A stretch of DNA of 48,112 bases from Mesorhizobium sp. LSJC280B00. GTDB lineage: Bacteria > Pseudomonadota > Alphaproteobacteria > Rhizobiales > Rhizobiaceae. The notes beneath the pieces were generated by a model, which did no database searches, was not told the DNA's origin, and saw nothing but the letters and a program-made list of their open reading frames with translations. The position numbers and the translations under genes are program-made. Shown here one piece after another: positions 1-7,584 of this stretch. How positions within the stretch are numbered: position 1 is the stretch's first letter; the number at the start of each line of letters is the position of its first letter. The stretch lies in the NCBI RefSeq assembly GCF_000502835.1, contig NZ_AYVL01000001.1, forward strand, positions 7,896 to 56,007, given 5' to 3'.

Positions 1-63
1 GTGAGGGGGCACTTTCCCATATGCGATTGCGCTGCGTTTTGGGGTGAGCCTCCTTTACTCCTG

Positions 64-1464
64 TCAGTAGCCCTGCGGCTTCGGCCACGGCATGGTGAAC
101 TGGGCACCACGGCGCACGAATTTGTAGCGGTAGAAGTGGAACCACAGCGAGATCAGGAAGTAGAAAGCGACCATGGCGATCAGCTGCGAACCAAAGCCGA
201 GGAAGATCGCAAAGAAAGTGACGACGCAAAGGCAGAACAAGACGATCGCCGGCAGCGGATGGAACGGATGGGTGTAGCCGCGGCGGATCGAGCCGAGCGG
301 CCACTTTTTCCTGAACATGATGATGTTGATGCTCATGAAGGTGTATTGCAGCACGCCCGACAGGATCGAGAAGGTGATCGCCTGGTTGAGGTCGGCGATG
401 AAGGCGAAGGCGAGCGCGATCGGCAGCAGAAACAGGATCGAGCGATAGGGCGTGCGGTATTTCGGATGCACCGCCGAGAACCAGGTCGGCAGATAGCGGT
501 CGCGGCCGAGCGAAAACCAGGCGCGCGCGGCGTCGTTGATGCAGCCATTGGCGGAGGCGAGCGCGGCAAGCAGCGTCGCGATGAACAACAGGTTTTCCAG
601 CAGCGCACTGCCGGTCAGTTTGCCTGCGTCCCACAGCGGATAGTAGGTGATGCCGAGATATTCCCAGGGCATCAGAGAGGCGCAGACATACCAGGTCATG
701 GCGGCGGCGATCAGAAGCGTGATCATGCCGGCCATCGTGCCGTAGGGCAGCGAGCGCGCCGGCGAGCGCACTTCCTCGGCCGCCTGCGTGGTGCCCTCGA
801 TGCCGAGATAATACCAGATGCCGAACTGGAAGGCGGCGATGACGCCGATCCAGCCATAGGGCAGGGCGTTGCCCGGGGTCACCAACTCGTTGAGCTTGAG
901 CACGGCGCCTTGCGTCCACGGGCTGACCGAGAAGAACAGGATGACGATCGAGACATAGGCGATGGCGGTGATGACGAAGTTGACGTTGAGCGTCATCAGC
1001 ACGCCGCGATAGTTGAGCCATGCCAGCACGACGATGGTCGCGGCGATGAAGGAATTGTGGTTGATGCCCTCGACGCCAGCCTTGGCGACGATCGTGTCGC
1101 CGAGCAGGATCGCGTCCGACACTTCGAGCATGGTGTAGGCAAAGACCAGGAACAGCGCGACGTTGAAGGCCATCAGCGGCCCGACAATGTGCTTGGCCTG
1201 GGCATATTGGCCGCCGGCGGCGGCAACCGTCGAGGTAACTTCGGAATCGATCATCGCGACCGACGTGTAGAGCAGCCCGACGATCCAGCAGACGATCAGC
1301 GCCGCCAGCGCGCCGCCCTTGTCCGCCGCGAAATTCCAGCCGGTGAATTCGCCGACCAGAACGATGCCGACACCGAGCGCCCAGACATGGGCGGGGCCGA
1401 GCACCCTGAGCAGTGAAACCCTGTCGCCTTGCACTTGCACCGCTGGTTCAGCCGTGATCGTCAT
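64..1464 (-). CDS. APC-superfamily amino acid/amine permease
   Basis: This 466-aa integral membrane protein has about 12 hydrophobic segments, the usual length and hydropathy of the amino acid-polyamine-organocation (APC) superfamily. An N-terminal cytoplasmic stretch precedes the first helix, which carries the glycine-rich GVGIVLVGEFTGWN segment where APC carriers bind the substrate amino or carboxyl group. It is the last gene of a four-gene minus-strand operon (2334 to 64). Its ATG lies 15 nt after the stop of a 53-codon membrane gene, with GGGGAA as ribosome site. The operon is divergent from dmmDABC. I infer, but cannot show, that it imports a methylated amine or an amino acid derived from one. 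It could equally be an ethanolamine- or GABA-type permease; sequence alone does not fix the substrate. Only 63 nt follow its stop before the window edge. Confidence 0.9.
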   Translation of the reverse strand: MTITAEPAVQVQGDRVSLLRVLGPAHVWALGVGIVLVGEFTGWNFAADKGGALAALIVCWIVGLLYTSVAMIDSEVTSTVAAAGGQYAQAKHIVGPLMAFNVALFLVFAYTMLEVSDAILLGDTIVAKAGVEGINHNSFIAATIVVLAWLNYRGVLMTLNVNFVITAIAYVSIVILFFSVSPWTQGAVLKLNELVTPGNALPYGWIGVIAAFQFGIWYYLGIEGTTQAAEEVRSPARSLPYGTMAGMITLLIAAAMTWYVCASLMPWEYLGITYYPLWDAGKLTGSALLENLLFIATLLAALASANGCINDAARAWFSLGRDRYLPTWFSAVHPKYRTPYRSILFLLPIALAFAFIADLNQAITFSILSGVLQYTFMSINIIMFRKKWPLGSIRRGYTHPFHPLPAIVLFCLCVVTFFAIFLGFGSQLIAMVAFYFLISLWFHFYRYKFVRRGAQFTMPWPKPQGY

Positions 1465-1479
1465 CGTTCAATTCCCCAC

Positions 1480-1641
1480 TCAGATCCGGTGTTTTTCGGA
1501 CACGGCTTCAAGTTCGCCTTCCCTGGACGAGGTCAGCATCTCTTCGGAATAGGTCGTGTCGATCTTGAACCAGTCGTAGAGCATCCACAGCGCGAGCACG
1601 ATCGAGATGCCCCAGCATGCGTAAGAGAGTGCCACCCACAT
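1480..1641 (-). CDS. 53-aa single-span membrane protein
   Basis: This short ORF begins MWVALSYACWGISIVLAL and ends SEKHRI. One strongly hydrophobic helix spans roughly residues 2-21 and is followed by a polar, acidic tail. The ATG at 1641 has AGGGAAG about 6 nt upstream. Its stop lies 15 nt before the permease ATG and its start 16 nt after the preceding gene's stop, so it sits cleanly inside the operon. Length, spacing and hydropathy argue that it is a real gene, possibly an accessory subunit of the permease. I do not recognise a named family. Confidence 0.72.
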   Translation of the reverse strand: MWVALSYACWGISIVLALWMLYDWFKIDTTYSEEMLTSSREGELEAVSEKHRI

Positions 1642-1657
1642 GACGATGCTTCCCTAT

Positions 1658-2035
1658 CTATTTGTCGCCGAACTTTTCGTCGATGACGTCGCGGTATTCG
1701 CGGTCCGATGCGCGGAACAGAAAGATGAAATAGCCGATCAGCACAGCCGCCATGATGATCAGCGTCGGCCAGTCGATGATGTAGTGGAACCGGTTCTGGA
1801 TGATGTCGTGCGCGGTTTCCGGCGTGTAGCCGAGCTTTTCCCAGATCGAGGCCATGGTCGGGTTTTGTCCGAGCGCTTCCCACGTCTTGGCGTCAAGCGC
1901 GTCGATGGATTTTGCCGCCCCTGCCAGCCCTAGTTTCAGCGGCAGCCACAGCGCGACGAAAATCGCGACCACGACGACGGCGATATCGAAAACCTGTCCG
2001 GCCTTGCTCTGTTCGGGCGGTGTATAGCGGGCCAT
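1658..2035 (-). CDS. 125-aa two-span membrane protein
   Basis: The protein starts MARYTPPEQSKAGQ. A hydrophobic segment at about residues 16-36 is followed by a ~50-residue polar loop with a Trp-rich stretch (KTWEALGQ, ASIWEKLGY), then a second segment at about residues 89-107 and a charged tail ending DEKFGDK. The open frame continues upstream to 2377, but the ATG at 2035 is preceded by GGGGGAG at ideal spacing and lies 11 nt after the stop of the 95-aa gene, so I start there. I recognise no named family. Position inside the permease operon suggests a membrane partner of the transporter; that is inference. Confidence 0.8.
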   Translation of the reverse strand: MARYTPPEQSKAGQVFDIAVVVVAIFVALWLPLKLGLAGAAKSIDALDAKTWEALGQNPTMASIWEKLGYTPETAHDIIQNRFHYIIDWPTLIIMAAVLIGYFIFLFRASDREYRDVIDEKFGDK

Positions 2036-2046
2036 GCGTCTCCCCC

Positions 2047-2334
2047 TCAGGACTTGCGGTTGCGGTAGGCGTCGGCGTTCTTGATGTCGAGGCCGTAGAT
2101 GAAGTCCTTGTCTTCCTTGTAGTGGTTGACCATCGCCAGGATCGCGGCCGTGTTGAAGATCAGCACGGCGGCGGCGGCGACCGCGACGACGAGCTTGATG
2201 CCGGCGTCGGGGACGTATGGCCATGTCATGAACAGGACAAAGAGGATCGTCGCCCACAGGCAGACGATCAGGAGCATGGATCCACGCACGTCGGAACGGT
2301 ACAACGCTTCCACGCGCTGTTGCAGGTCGGACAT
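2047..2334 (-). CDS. 95-aa two-span membrane protein, first gene of permease operon
   Basis: The protein starts MSDLQQRVEALYRSDVRGS. Two hydrophobic segments lie at about residues 19-38 and 47-68, followed by a charged cytoplasmic-looking tail (HYKEDKDFIYGLDIKNAD). AGGGGAAA lies 6 nt before the ATG. It is the promoter-proximal gene of the four-gene operon 2334-64, and a near-perfect palindrome (2396-2409) sits about 60 nt upstream of its start. I recognise no named family. The clustering of three tiny membrane proteins with one APC permease suggests a multi-subunit or chaperoned transporter, an unproven reading. Confidence 0.82.
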   Translation of the reverse strand: MSDLQQRVEALYRSDVRGSMLLIVCLWATILFVLFMTWPYVPDAGIKLVVAVAAAAVLIFNTAAILAMVNHYKEDKDFIYGLDIKNADAYRNRKS

Positions 2335-2393
2335 CGGCTTTCCCCTTTTTCAACGCCGGTCCGGATTGGCCGGTCATTGCCCTCTTTCAAGAG

Positions 2394-2410
2394 AGTGAAA
2401 TTTTTTTCAT
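2394..2410. promoter_or_regulatory. candidate operator, TGAAA-N4-TTTCA palindrome
   Basis: TGAAA (2396-2400), TTTT, TTTCA (2405-2409) is a perfect inverted repeat in the 286-nt divergent region between the permease operon (start 2334) and dmmD (start 2621). The wider string AGTGAAATTTNTTTCRT recurs at 7541-7557 just before tmm. A weaker relative, TGAAATTATTTGC, lies at 2495-2507. It is probably bound by the XRE-cupin regulator encoded at 6608-7324; no binding evidence exists here. Confidence 0.5.
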
Positions 2411-2620
2411 AAAATCCGGCCGAATTCTGGAATTGTCAAGACGATTTTACGCGACGTTAACCGTTTGTTTGGGCTCGTCGGATTTGCCTGACAATGAAAT
2501 TATTTGCTTACGGGTATTGCAGGCTCCCTGCGTTTGCGGTCAATATTCAAGGCAACGCTCCCGCCTGTGTTCAGGGAGCAGGGGAAAGCAAAAAGGTTTC
2601 TTTCGAACGGAGGACAGCGG

Positions 2621-3754
2621 ATGACGGCATCCTGGAGATTTTCGACGCTTGCGGACCGCCATCGCGCGCTCGGCTCGAAGCTCGAGGACTGGAGCGGCAT
2701 GGGTACCGCCTGGACCTACGACAAGGACGCCGACGAAGAGTATATCGCCATCCGCACCAAGGCCGGCCTGATGGACGTCTCCGGCTTGAAGAAGGTCCAC
2801 ATCACCGGGCCGCACGCCTCGCACCTGATCGATCTGGCGACGACGCGCGACGTCGAAAAGATCTATCCCGGCAAGTCGGCCTATGCCTGCATGCTCAACG
2901 AGGCCGGCAAGTTCACCGACGACTGCATCCTCTACCGCACCGGCCCGAATTCCTGGATGGTCGTGCATGGCTCGGGCACCGGCCATGAAGAGCTGCAACG
3001 CGCTTCGGTCGGTCGTGACGTGTCGCTGCGCTTCGATGACAATCTGCACGACCTTTCGCTGCAGGGGCCGCTAGCCGTGGATTATCTTGCAAGGCATGTG
3101 CCCGGCATTCGCGACCTCAATTATTTCCACCACATGCAGACGCAGCTGTTCGGCTTTCCCGTGATGATCTCTCGCACCGGCTATACCGGCGAACGCGGCT
3201 ACGAGATTTTCTGCCGTGGCCAGGACGCCGGAACGATCTGGGACAGGATCCTCGACGAGGGCAAGAGCGCCGGCATCATCCCGTGCCGCTTCACCACGCT
3301 CGACATGCTGCGCGTCGAGAGCTACCTGCTGTTTTACCCCTACGACAATTCGCAGAAATACCCGTTTGAGAACGAAGGCCCGGGCGACACGCTGTGGGAG
3401 CTTGGTCTCGACTTCACCGTCAGCCCCGGCAAGACAGGCTTTCGCGGTGCCGAGGAGCACTATCGCCTCAAGGGCAAGGAGCGCTTCAAGATCTTCGGCG
3501 TGCTGCTCGAAGGCAAGGAGCCGGCCGACGAGGGCGCACCGGTCTATCGCGACGGCAAAAAGGTCGGCGTGGTGACCTGCGCCATGTATTCGCCGCTTGT
3601 CAAAAAATCGATGGGCATCGCCCGGCTCGAGGTCGACTGCGCGGTGCAGGGCACCAGGCTCGAGATCCGCAACAAGAGCGGCGCCATCAGCGCAATCGCC
3701 GAGCCGCTTCCTTTCGATGATCCGAAGAAGACCAAGCGCACGGCGAAAGGCTGA
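2621..3754 (+). CDS. dmmD: DmmD: GcvT-like tetrahydrofolate-binding subunit of dimethylamine oxidation
   Basis: This 377-aa protein belongs to the aminomethyltransferase (GcvT) family. It shows the family signatures LMDVSGLKKVHITGP near the N-terminus, the internal LSLQGPLA and SRTGYTGERGYEIF folate-domain motifs, and a C-terminal beta-barrel (GVVTCAMYSPLVKKSMGIARL). In marine bacteria the dmmDABC operon oxidises dimethylamine to methylamine, and the GcvT-like member is thought to capture formaldehyde as methylene-tetrahydrofolate. The frame opens at 2504, but the ATG at 2621 has GGAGGA at 2609-2614 and gives the normal family N-terminus, so it is used. dmmA follows after 14 nt. The dmm assignment rests mainly on the neighbouring genes; alone it could be called a dimethylglycine- or sarcosine-type folate enzyme. 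Confidence 0.88.
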   Translation: MTASWRFSTLADRHRALGSKLEDWSGMGTAWTYDKDADEEYIAIRTKAGLMDVSGLKKVHITGPHASHLIDLATTRDVEKIYPGKSAYACMLNEAGKFTDDCILYRTGPNSWMVVHGSGTGHEELQRASVGRDVSLRFDDNLHDLSLQGPLAVDYLARHVPGIRDLNYFHHMQTQLFGFPVMISRTGYTGERGYEIFCRGQDAGTIWDRILDEGKSAGIIPCRFTTLDMLRVESYLLFYPYDNSQKYPFENEGPGDTLWELGLDFTVSPGKTGFRGAEEHYRLKGKERFKIFGVLLEGKEPADEGAPVYRDGKKVGVVTCAMYSPLVKKSMGIARLEVDCAVQGTRLEIRNKSGAISAIAEPLPFDDPKKTKRTAKG

Positions 3755-3768
3755 GGCATACTGCGGGT

Positions 3769-4365
3769 ATGGCAGCGAAAAGCATCATCAGCCGTCCGGT
3801 CTATGGGACCCTGTCTCCGCAGCCTGGCAAGCATCATCTTTTCATAGCGGATGCAGAAGGAGCGCTGGCGATTGCCGATCTGGCCGCCAAGGCACCGGCG
3901 GATTTCTTCGGCGGCGCCCACATCATCTTCATTCCCGGCCGCGACGGCAAATACGCCGATGCGCTCGAAGCCCTGAAGCCGGCGCAGTTCTACCTCGGCC
4001 ATTCCTTCGCCAGCGCCCTGCCGCGGCTGAAGCAGACGCTGGCCAACGCGCATATGGGCCTCAGGCTCTACCTTGCCGGCACCGAAGGGCTGATCGGACA
4101 GGCCATGCAGGCGGCGCTCGAAGCCGGCATCGACCACACCTCGATCCAGACCGAGCATCGCGGCTCGCTGGCGCGCCGCATGCAATGCGTCCACTGCAAG
4201 GGCATCACCGAGAACGTGACGACGCAGCCGGCGACCTGTTCGCATTGCGGCCTGCTGCTTCTGGTGCGCGATCATTATTCGCGGCGGCTCGCCGCCTTCC
4301 AGGGCGTCTGCATCAATGCCGAGGACCGCAGCGAAATTCCTCCGATCGAGGAGGTCTTTCGATGA
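3769..4365 (+). CDS. dmmA: DmmA: dimethylamine monooxygenase small subunit
   Basis: This 198-aa soluble protein matches the DmmA/HODM accessory subunit in size, context and C-terminal architecture. Two CxxC pairs (C140/C143 and C157/C160; QCVHCKG and ATCSHCG) form a likely zinc- or iron-binding knot, followed by VRDHYSRRLAAFQGV. The N-terminal two-thirds is an alpha/beta domain without recognisable catalytic residues. It probably couples the flavin/iron-sulfur reductase DmmB to the heme subunit DmmC. The gene follows dmmD by 14 nt and its stop overlaps the dmmB start by 4 nt (ATGA), which implies translational coupling. Confidence 0.88.
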   Translation: MAAKSIISRPVYGTLSPQPGKHHLFIADAEGALAIADLAAKAPADFFGGAHIIFIPGRDGKYADALEALKPAQFYLGHSFASALPRLKQTLANAHMGLRLYLAGTEGLIGQAMQAALEAGIDHTSIQTEHRGSLARRMQCVHCKGITENVTTQPATCSHCGLLLLVRDHYSRRLAAFQGVCINAEDRSEIPPIEEVFR

Positions 4366-5327
4366 GCACCGGCACCACCAAGCTCGATGTCCTCGTCAGC
4401 GATGTCGTCCCGGTCAACGAGCTGGTGACGCGCTTTCATTTCCGCCGGCGCGACGGCGAGCTTTTGCCGACCTTCTCCGGCGGCGCCCATGTCGTCGTCG
4501 AGATGCGCGATGGCGAACGCACCAGGCTCAATCCCTATTCGCTGATGGGCTCGCCGCTCGACACCCGCGAATACACCATCTCGGTGCGCCGCGACGACGC
4601 CGGCCGCGGCGGCTCGCTGTTCATGCACAGGCAGGTCAGGCCGGGCACGGAGATGGTGGTCAGCTATCCCGTCAACCTGTTCTCGCTCGATCTGCGCGCC
4701 AGGAAGCATCTGATGCTGGCCGGCGGCATCGGCATCACCCCGTTCATGGCGCAGACCGCGCAGCTGGCGGCGGAAGGCGGCAATTTCGAACTGCATTACA
4801 CCTGCCGCACCGCCTCGCTCGGCACCTATGCCGACCTGCTGAGAGAGCGCTACGACCGCCGGGTCAGGCTCTATCACGACGACCGCGACGAGCGCGTCGA
4901 TCTCGACCGGCTGCTGTCGTCGCAGCCGCTCGGCACGCATCTCTATGTCTGCGGCCCGTCGGGCATGATCGGCTGGGTGCGCGAGCGTGCCGCCGCCCTC
5001 GGCTGGCCTCCCGAGACCGTGCATTTCGAGCATTTCGCGGCCCCGCAGCCCGGCGCGCCCTTCGACGTGACGCTGGCGCTCAGCGGCAAGACAATCCGTG
5101 TCGACGAGCAGCAGAGCCTGCTCGAGGCGATCGAGGCGGCCGGCGTCGATCCGCCCTATCTCTGCCGCGGTGGCGTCTGCGGCCAGTGCGAGACCAACGT
5201 CATTTCGCATGACGGCAAATTCATCCACAACGACCACTGGCTGAGCGAGGAAGACCACCGTTCGGGCTGCAAGATCATGCCCTGCGTCTCACGCTTCGAG
5301 GGCAGGTCGCTGGTGCTGGAAAGATAG
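4362..5327 (+). CDS. dmmB: DmmB: flavin/[2Fe-2S] reductase of dimethylamine monooxygenase
   Basis: This 321-aa protein is a phthalate dioxygenase reductase/VanB-type electron transfer protein. An N-terminal flavin-binding barrel with RLNPYSLMGSP (FMN-binding RxYSL-like motif, about residues 55-65) is followed by an NAD(P)H domain with AGGIGITPFMA (120-130) and YVCGPSGMI (195-203). A C-terminal plant-type ferredoxin domain has ligands C268, C273, C276 and C308. Electrons should pass from NAD(P)H via flavin and the cluster to the heme of DmmC. The ATG at 4362 overlaps the dmmA stop and has GGAG upstream. Confidence 0.93.
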   Translation: MSTGTTKLDVLVSDVVPVNELVTRFHFRRRDGELLPTFSGGAHVVVEMRDGERTRLNPYSLMGSPLDTREYTISVRRDDAGRGGSLFMHRQVRPGTEMVVSYPVNLFSLDLRARKHLMLAGGIGITPFMAQTAQLAAEGGNFELHYTCRTASLGTYADLLRERYDRRVRLYHDDRDERVDLDRLLSSQPLGTHLYVCGPSGMIGWVRERAAALGWPPETVHFEHFAAPQPGAPFDVTLALSGKTIRVDEQQSLLEAIEAAGVDPPYLCRGGVCGQCETNVISHDGKFIHNDHWLSEEDHRSGCKIMPCVSRFEGRSLVLER

Positions 5328-5336
5328 GAGGCGAGC

Positions 5337-6377
5337 TTGGGCATCACCTTTCGCAAGGAAACCTTCCGCGACGACTTCACCTTCAGGAACAGCCCCGAGC
5401 ACATCAGGCGGTTCCCGTTCCCGTTCCATGAAGACAGCTACATGTATGCCGTCAACATCGAGCCGCATGTCGTCGGGCCGAAGGGCAGCGTGCTGGAGAA
5501 CCTGATCGACGTCGACGAGCACTATGTCGCCGAGATGCAGGACCGCGCTTTGGTGTTGGCCGAGGACCCGTTGCGCTGCCAGTCGCTGCCGCACATGACG
5601 CTGGCCGGCTGGGATCTGCTCGAGCTTTTGATGGAGCAGCAGGCGCTGGGCTATCCCGAGCATTTCATGCTGATCCGCGACGGCGACCGCTGGCGCTGGA
5701 TCAACCGGCCGCTCGGCATCGACGACAGCTTCACCTTCGGCGATGTCTCGACGCTGCCCTATGGGCCGATGGAATACATCACCCGCCAGAGCCAGGGCGA
5801 TTTCTGCATCCTCGACCAGCGCGACGGCAATCTGTGGATGGATGCCGGCATGGTCACCACCCAGGCCGACTGGTCGCTCGATTTCGACATCGGCATGAAC
5901 TTCTTCGAATGGCACGCGCCGGTGCCGCTGGCGCATGAGAAGGGCATCTTCGTCCGGGCGCTGAAATTCCTCACCAACATCCAGCAGGGCAAGCCGGCGC
6001 GCCGGCTGAACTGGACGATGACCATCAATCCGCGCCTCGATACCAGCCCGGAAAATTACCACAAATGGGGTCCGGACCGCGCCACGGTGACGCCGGAAAA
6101 CGTCGGCGACAAGGTTCATCTGCGCGTCGAGCTGCAGAGCTTCTGGCGGCTGCCGCGCTCGAATGCGATCGTCTTCCCGATCCGCTGCTATCTGATCAAG
6201 ATGGACGAGCTGGTGACGCAGCCGAAATGGGCACGGCGGCTGCACCGCGTCATCCGCGACCTGCCCGAGGAACTCGCCACCTACAAGGGCCTGACGCGCT
6301 ATCGGCCGACGCTGGTCGAATGGCTGTCGAAGCTGGATGATGGGAGTGCGACGTCAGCGGGTTTTGGGCCTGATTGA
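5337..6377 (+). CDS. dmmC: DmmC: heme-dependent oxidative N-demethylase catalytic subunit
   Basis: This 346-aa protein is of the HODM/DUF3445 family, the PAS-like heme protein that N-demethylates dimethylamine to methylamine and formaldehyde. Characteristic stretches include FPFPFHEDSYMYAVNIEPH near the N-terminus, QSLPHMTLAGWDLLELLMEQ, and RLNWTMTINPRLDT with the downstream LRVELQSFWRLPRS. The start is TTG at 5337, 6 nt after AGGAGG; no in-frame ATG would keep the conserved N-terminus. dmmB ends 9 nt upstream. It is the last gene of dmmDABC, followed by a palindromic repeat pair. Confidence 0.92.
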   Translation: MGITFRKETFRDDFTFRNSPEHIRRFPFPFHEDSYMYAVNIEPHVVGPKGSVLENLIDVDEHYVAEMQDRALVLAEDPLRCQSLPHMTLAGWDLLELLMEQQALGYPEHFMLIRDGDRWRWINRPLGIDDSFTFGDVSTLPYGPMEYITRQSQGDFCILDQRDGNLWMDAGMVTTQADWSLDFDIGMNFFEWHAPVPLAHEKGIFVRALKFLTNIQQGKPARRLNWTMTINPRLDTSPENYHKWGPDRATVTPENVGDKVHLRVELQSFWRLPRSNAIVFPIRCYLIKMDELVTQPKWARRLHRVIRDLPEELATYKGLTRYRPTLVEWLSKLDDGSATSAGFGPD

Positions 6378-6413
6378 GGTTCTGTTTGCGAGGTTCGCGC
6401 TGCCCGTCAAGCT

Positions 6414-6603
6414 GCCAATCTCCCCCCAAGAGGGGGAGATGCCCGGCAGGGCAGAGGGGGGCGCGAAGGAACGCAACCCTTTCCGACCTCCTGCGAAAGA
6501 CTATCAACAGTCTAAGCTCGCACCCACGATCGATTGATAAGTCGGCGGGACAGCGCCCCCCTCTGTCCTACCGGACATCTCCCCCACGAGGGGGGAGATT
6601 GGC
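6414..6603. repeat. Inverted pair of a 51-nt palindromic intergenic element
   Basis: The left copy is 6414-6464 and the right copy, reverse-complemented, is 6553-6603. They agree at 45 of 51 positions and begin gccaatctcccccc. Each copy is itself partly self-complementary (CTCCCCC...GGGGGAG). The intervening 88 nt show no gene. Elements of this look are common between rhizobial, especially Mesorhizobium, genes. The pair lies between convergent dmmC and the XRE-cupin gene and could form a large cruciform/hairpin that separates the two transcription units. Confidence 0.85.
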
Positions 6604-6607
6604 CAAC

Positions 6608-7324
6608 TCACCCCGCGCTCTGCGGGTAGCAGATGATCGACAGATAGCGCATCGGCAGGACGCTCAGCACTTCCGGTCCGTGCGGCGCATCGGCGTCGAA
6701 GAACAGGCTGTCACCGGGCTTCATCGGGTAGAGATTGCTGCCGTGCCGGTAAACCACCTCGCCCTCGAGCATATAGAGGAATTCCATGCCTTCGTGCTGG
6801 AAGGTCGGGAACACGTCGGAATCCTCGGTCAGCGTGATCAGATAGGGTTCCACGACGACGCCGCTGGTGTTGGAGCCGATATGGCCGAGCAGATTGTACT
6901 GGTGGCCGGCGCGCGTGCCGCGGCGCTCGACGTCGAGCCCTTCGCCGGCCTTGACGAAGACGGCGCTGCGCTCCTCCTCGAAACGGCGGAAGAAGGCGGT
7001 GACGGGAACGCCGAGCGCCCGTGACAGCGCCTGCAACGTGGTCAGCGATGGCGAGGTGATGCCGTTCTCGATCTTCGACAGCATGCCAAGCGAAATGTCG
7101 GTGGCGGCAGCCAGATCGGCGACGGTGATGCCGAGCTTTTTGCGGAATGCCCGCACCTCGCGGCCGATCGCGACTTCCAGCACTTTTTCGCGAGTATCGC
7201 GAATGGCATGCGGGTTCTGGGTGAGCGGCGCGCGTATCTTGCGCGGATCGATTGCAGCGGCCGACGGCTTGGCTTTGCCGGCGGTGCCGGCATCATGCTT
7301 CAGACTGGTCGCTTTTTTCGCCAT
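6608..7324 (-). CDS. XRE-family regulator with C-terminal cupin domain
   Basis: This 238-aa protein has a poorly ordered Ala/Lys-rich start, a Cro/CI-type helix-turn-helix at about residues 52-108 (ITVADLAAATDISLGMLSKIE), and a cupin sensor domain at about 165-235 (HEGMEFLYMLEGEV, DSLFFDADAPHGPEVL). The cupin could bind a small effector; in this context an amine is attractive but unproven. It lies between dmmDABC and tmm and is divergent from tmm, the standard place for a local regulator. A TTCAC-N5-GTGAA inverted repeat sits 29 nt upstream of its start, and related GTGAAAT motifs occur before the permease operon and tmm. Confidence 0.9.
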   Translation of the reverse strand: MAKKATSLKHDAGTAGKAKPSAAAIDPRKIRAPLTQNPHAIRDTREKVLEVAIGREVRAFRKKLGITVADLAAATDISLGMLSKIENGITSPSLTTLQALSRALGVPVTAFFRRFEEERSAVFVKAGEGLDVERRGTRAGHQYNLLGHIGSNTSGVVVEPYLITLTEDSDVFPTFQHEGMEFLYMLEGEVVYRHGSNLYPMKPGDSLFFDADAPHGPEVLSVLPMRYLSIICYPQSAG

Positions 7325-7352
7325 TTCGCCACCCCGGACGTTGCCGATTCAT

Positions 7353-7367
7353 TTCACTCACGGTGAA
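7353..7367. promoter_or_regulatory. candidate operator upstream of the XRE-cupin gene
   Basis: TTCAC (7353-7357), TCACG, GTGAA (7363-7367) is an inverted repeat in the 260-nt divergent region between the regulator (start 7324) and tmm (start 7585). On the minus strand it reads GTGAAATG, sharing GTGAAAT with the sites at 2394-2410 and 7541-7557. It is plausibly autoregulatory. Confidence 0.4.
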
Positions 7368-7540
7368 CATATTCGGTGCCGATATAGAAGCGCAACTGCC
7401 ACGGCAAGCTACTCCGCGTCGAATCGCGCGCAGCCGGATTTTCGCCCGAGGTCCTGCGTCGCGTGGAAATCCGGCTTGATGAACAAGGTTTCCATCATGA
7501 GGCCGGTTGACAGCATCGAAGGGGCAATTACTGTCCTGTC

Positions 7541-7557
7541 AGTGAAATTTGTTTCGT
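7541..7557. promoter_or_regulatory. candidate operator just upstream of tmm
   Basis: TGAAA (7543-7547), TTTG, TTTCG (7552-7556) is a palindrome with one mismatch, lying 28 nt before the tmm ATG. It shares AGTGAAATTT-N-TTTC with the site at 2394-2410 in front of the permease/dmm genes. Placement so close to the start suits a repressor site. Confidence 0.5.
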
Positions 7558-7584
7558 TAGGGAAATGAGATCGGGAGGCCCGGA

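Noticed and set aside
1..1416. Long plus-strand frame (471 codons) opposite the APC permease
   Set aside because: Highly charged, Arg/Asp/Gln-rich translation typical of the antisense of a GC-rich membrane gene; no ribosome site or family.
6414..6603. Inverted repeats considered as insertion-sequence ends
   Set aside because: Only 88 nt between them, no transposase and no target duplication seen; fits a non-coding palindromic element.
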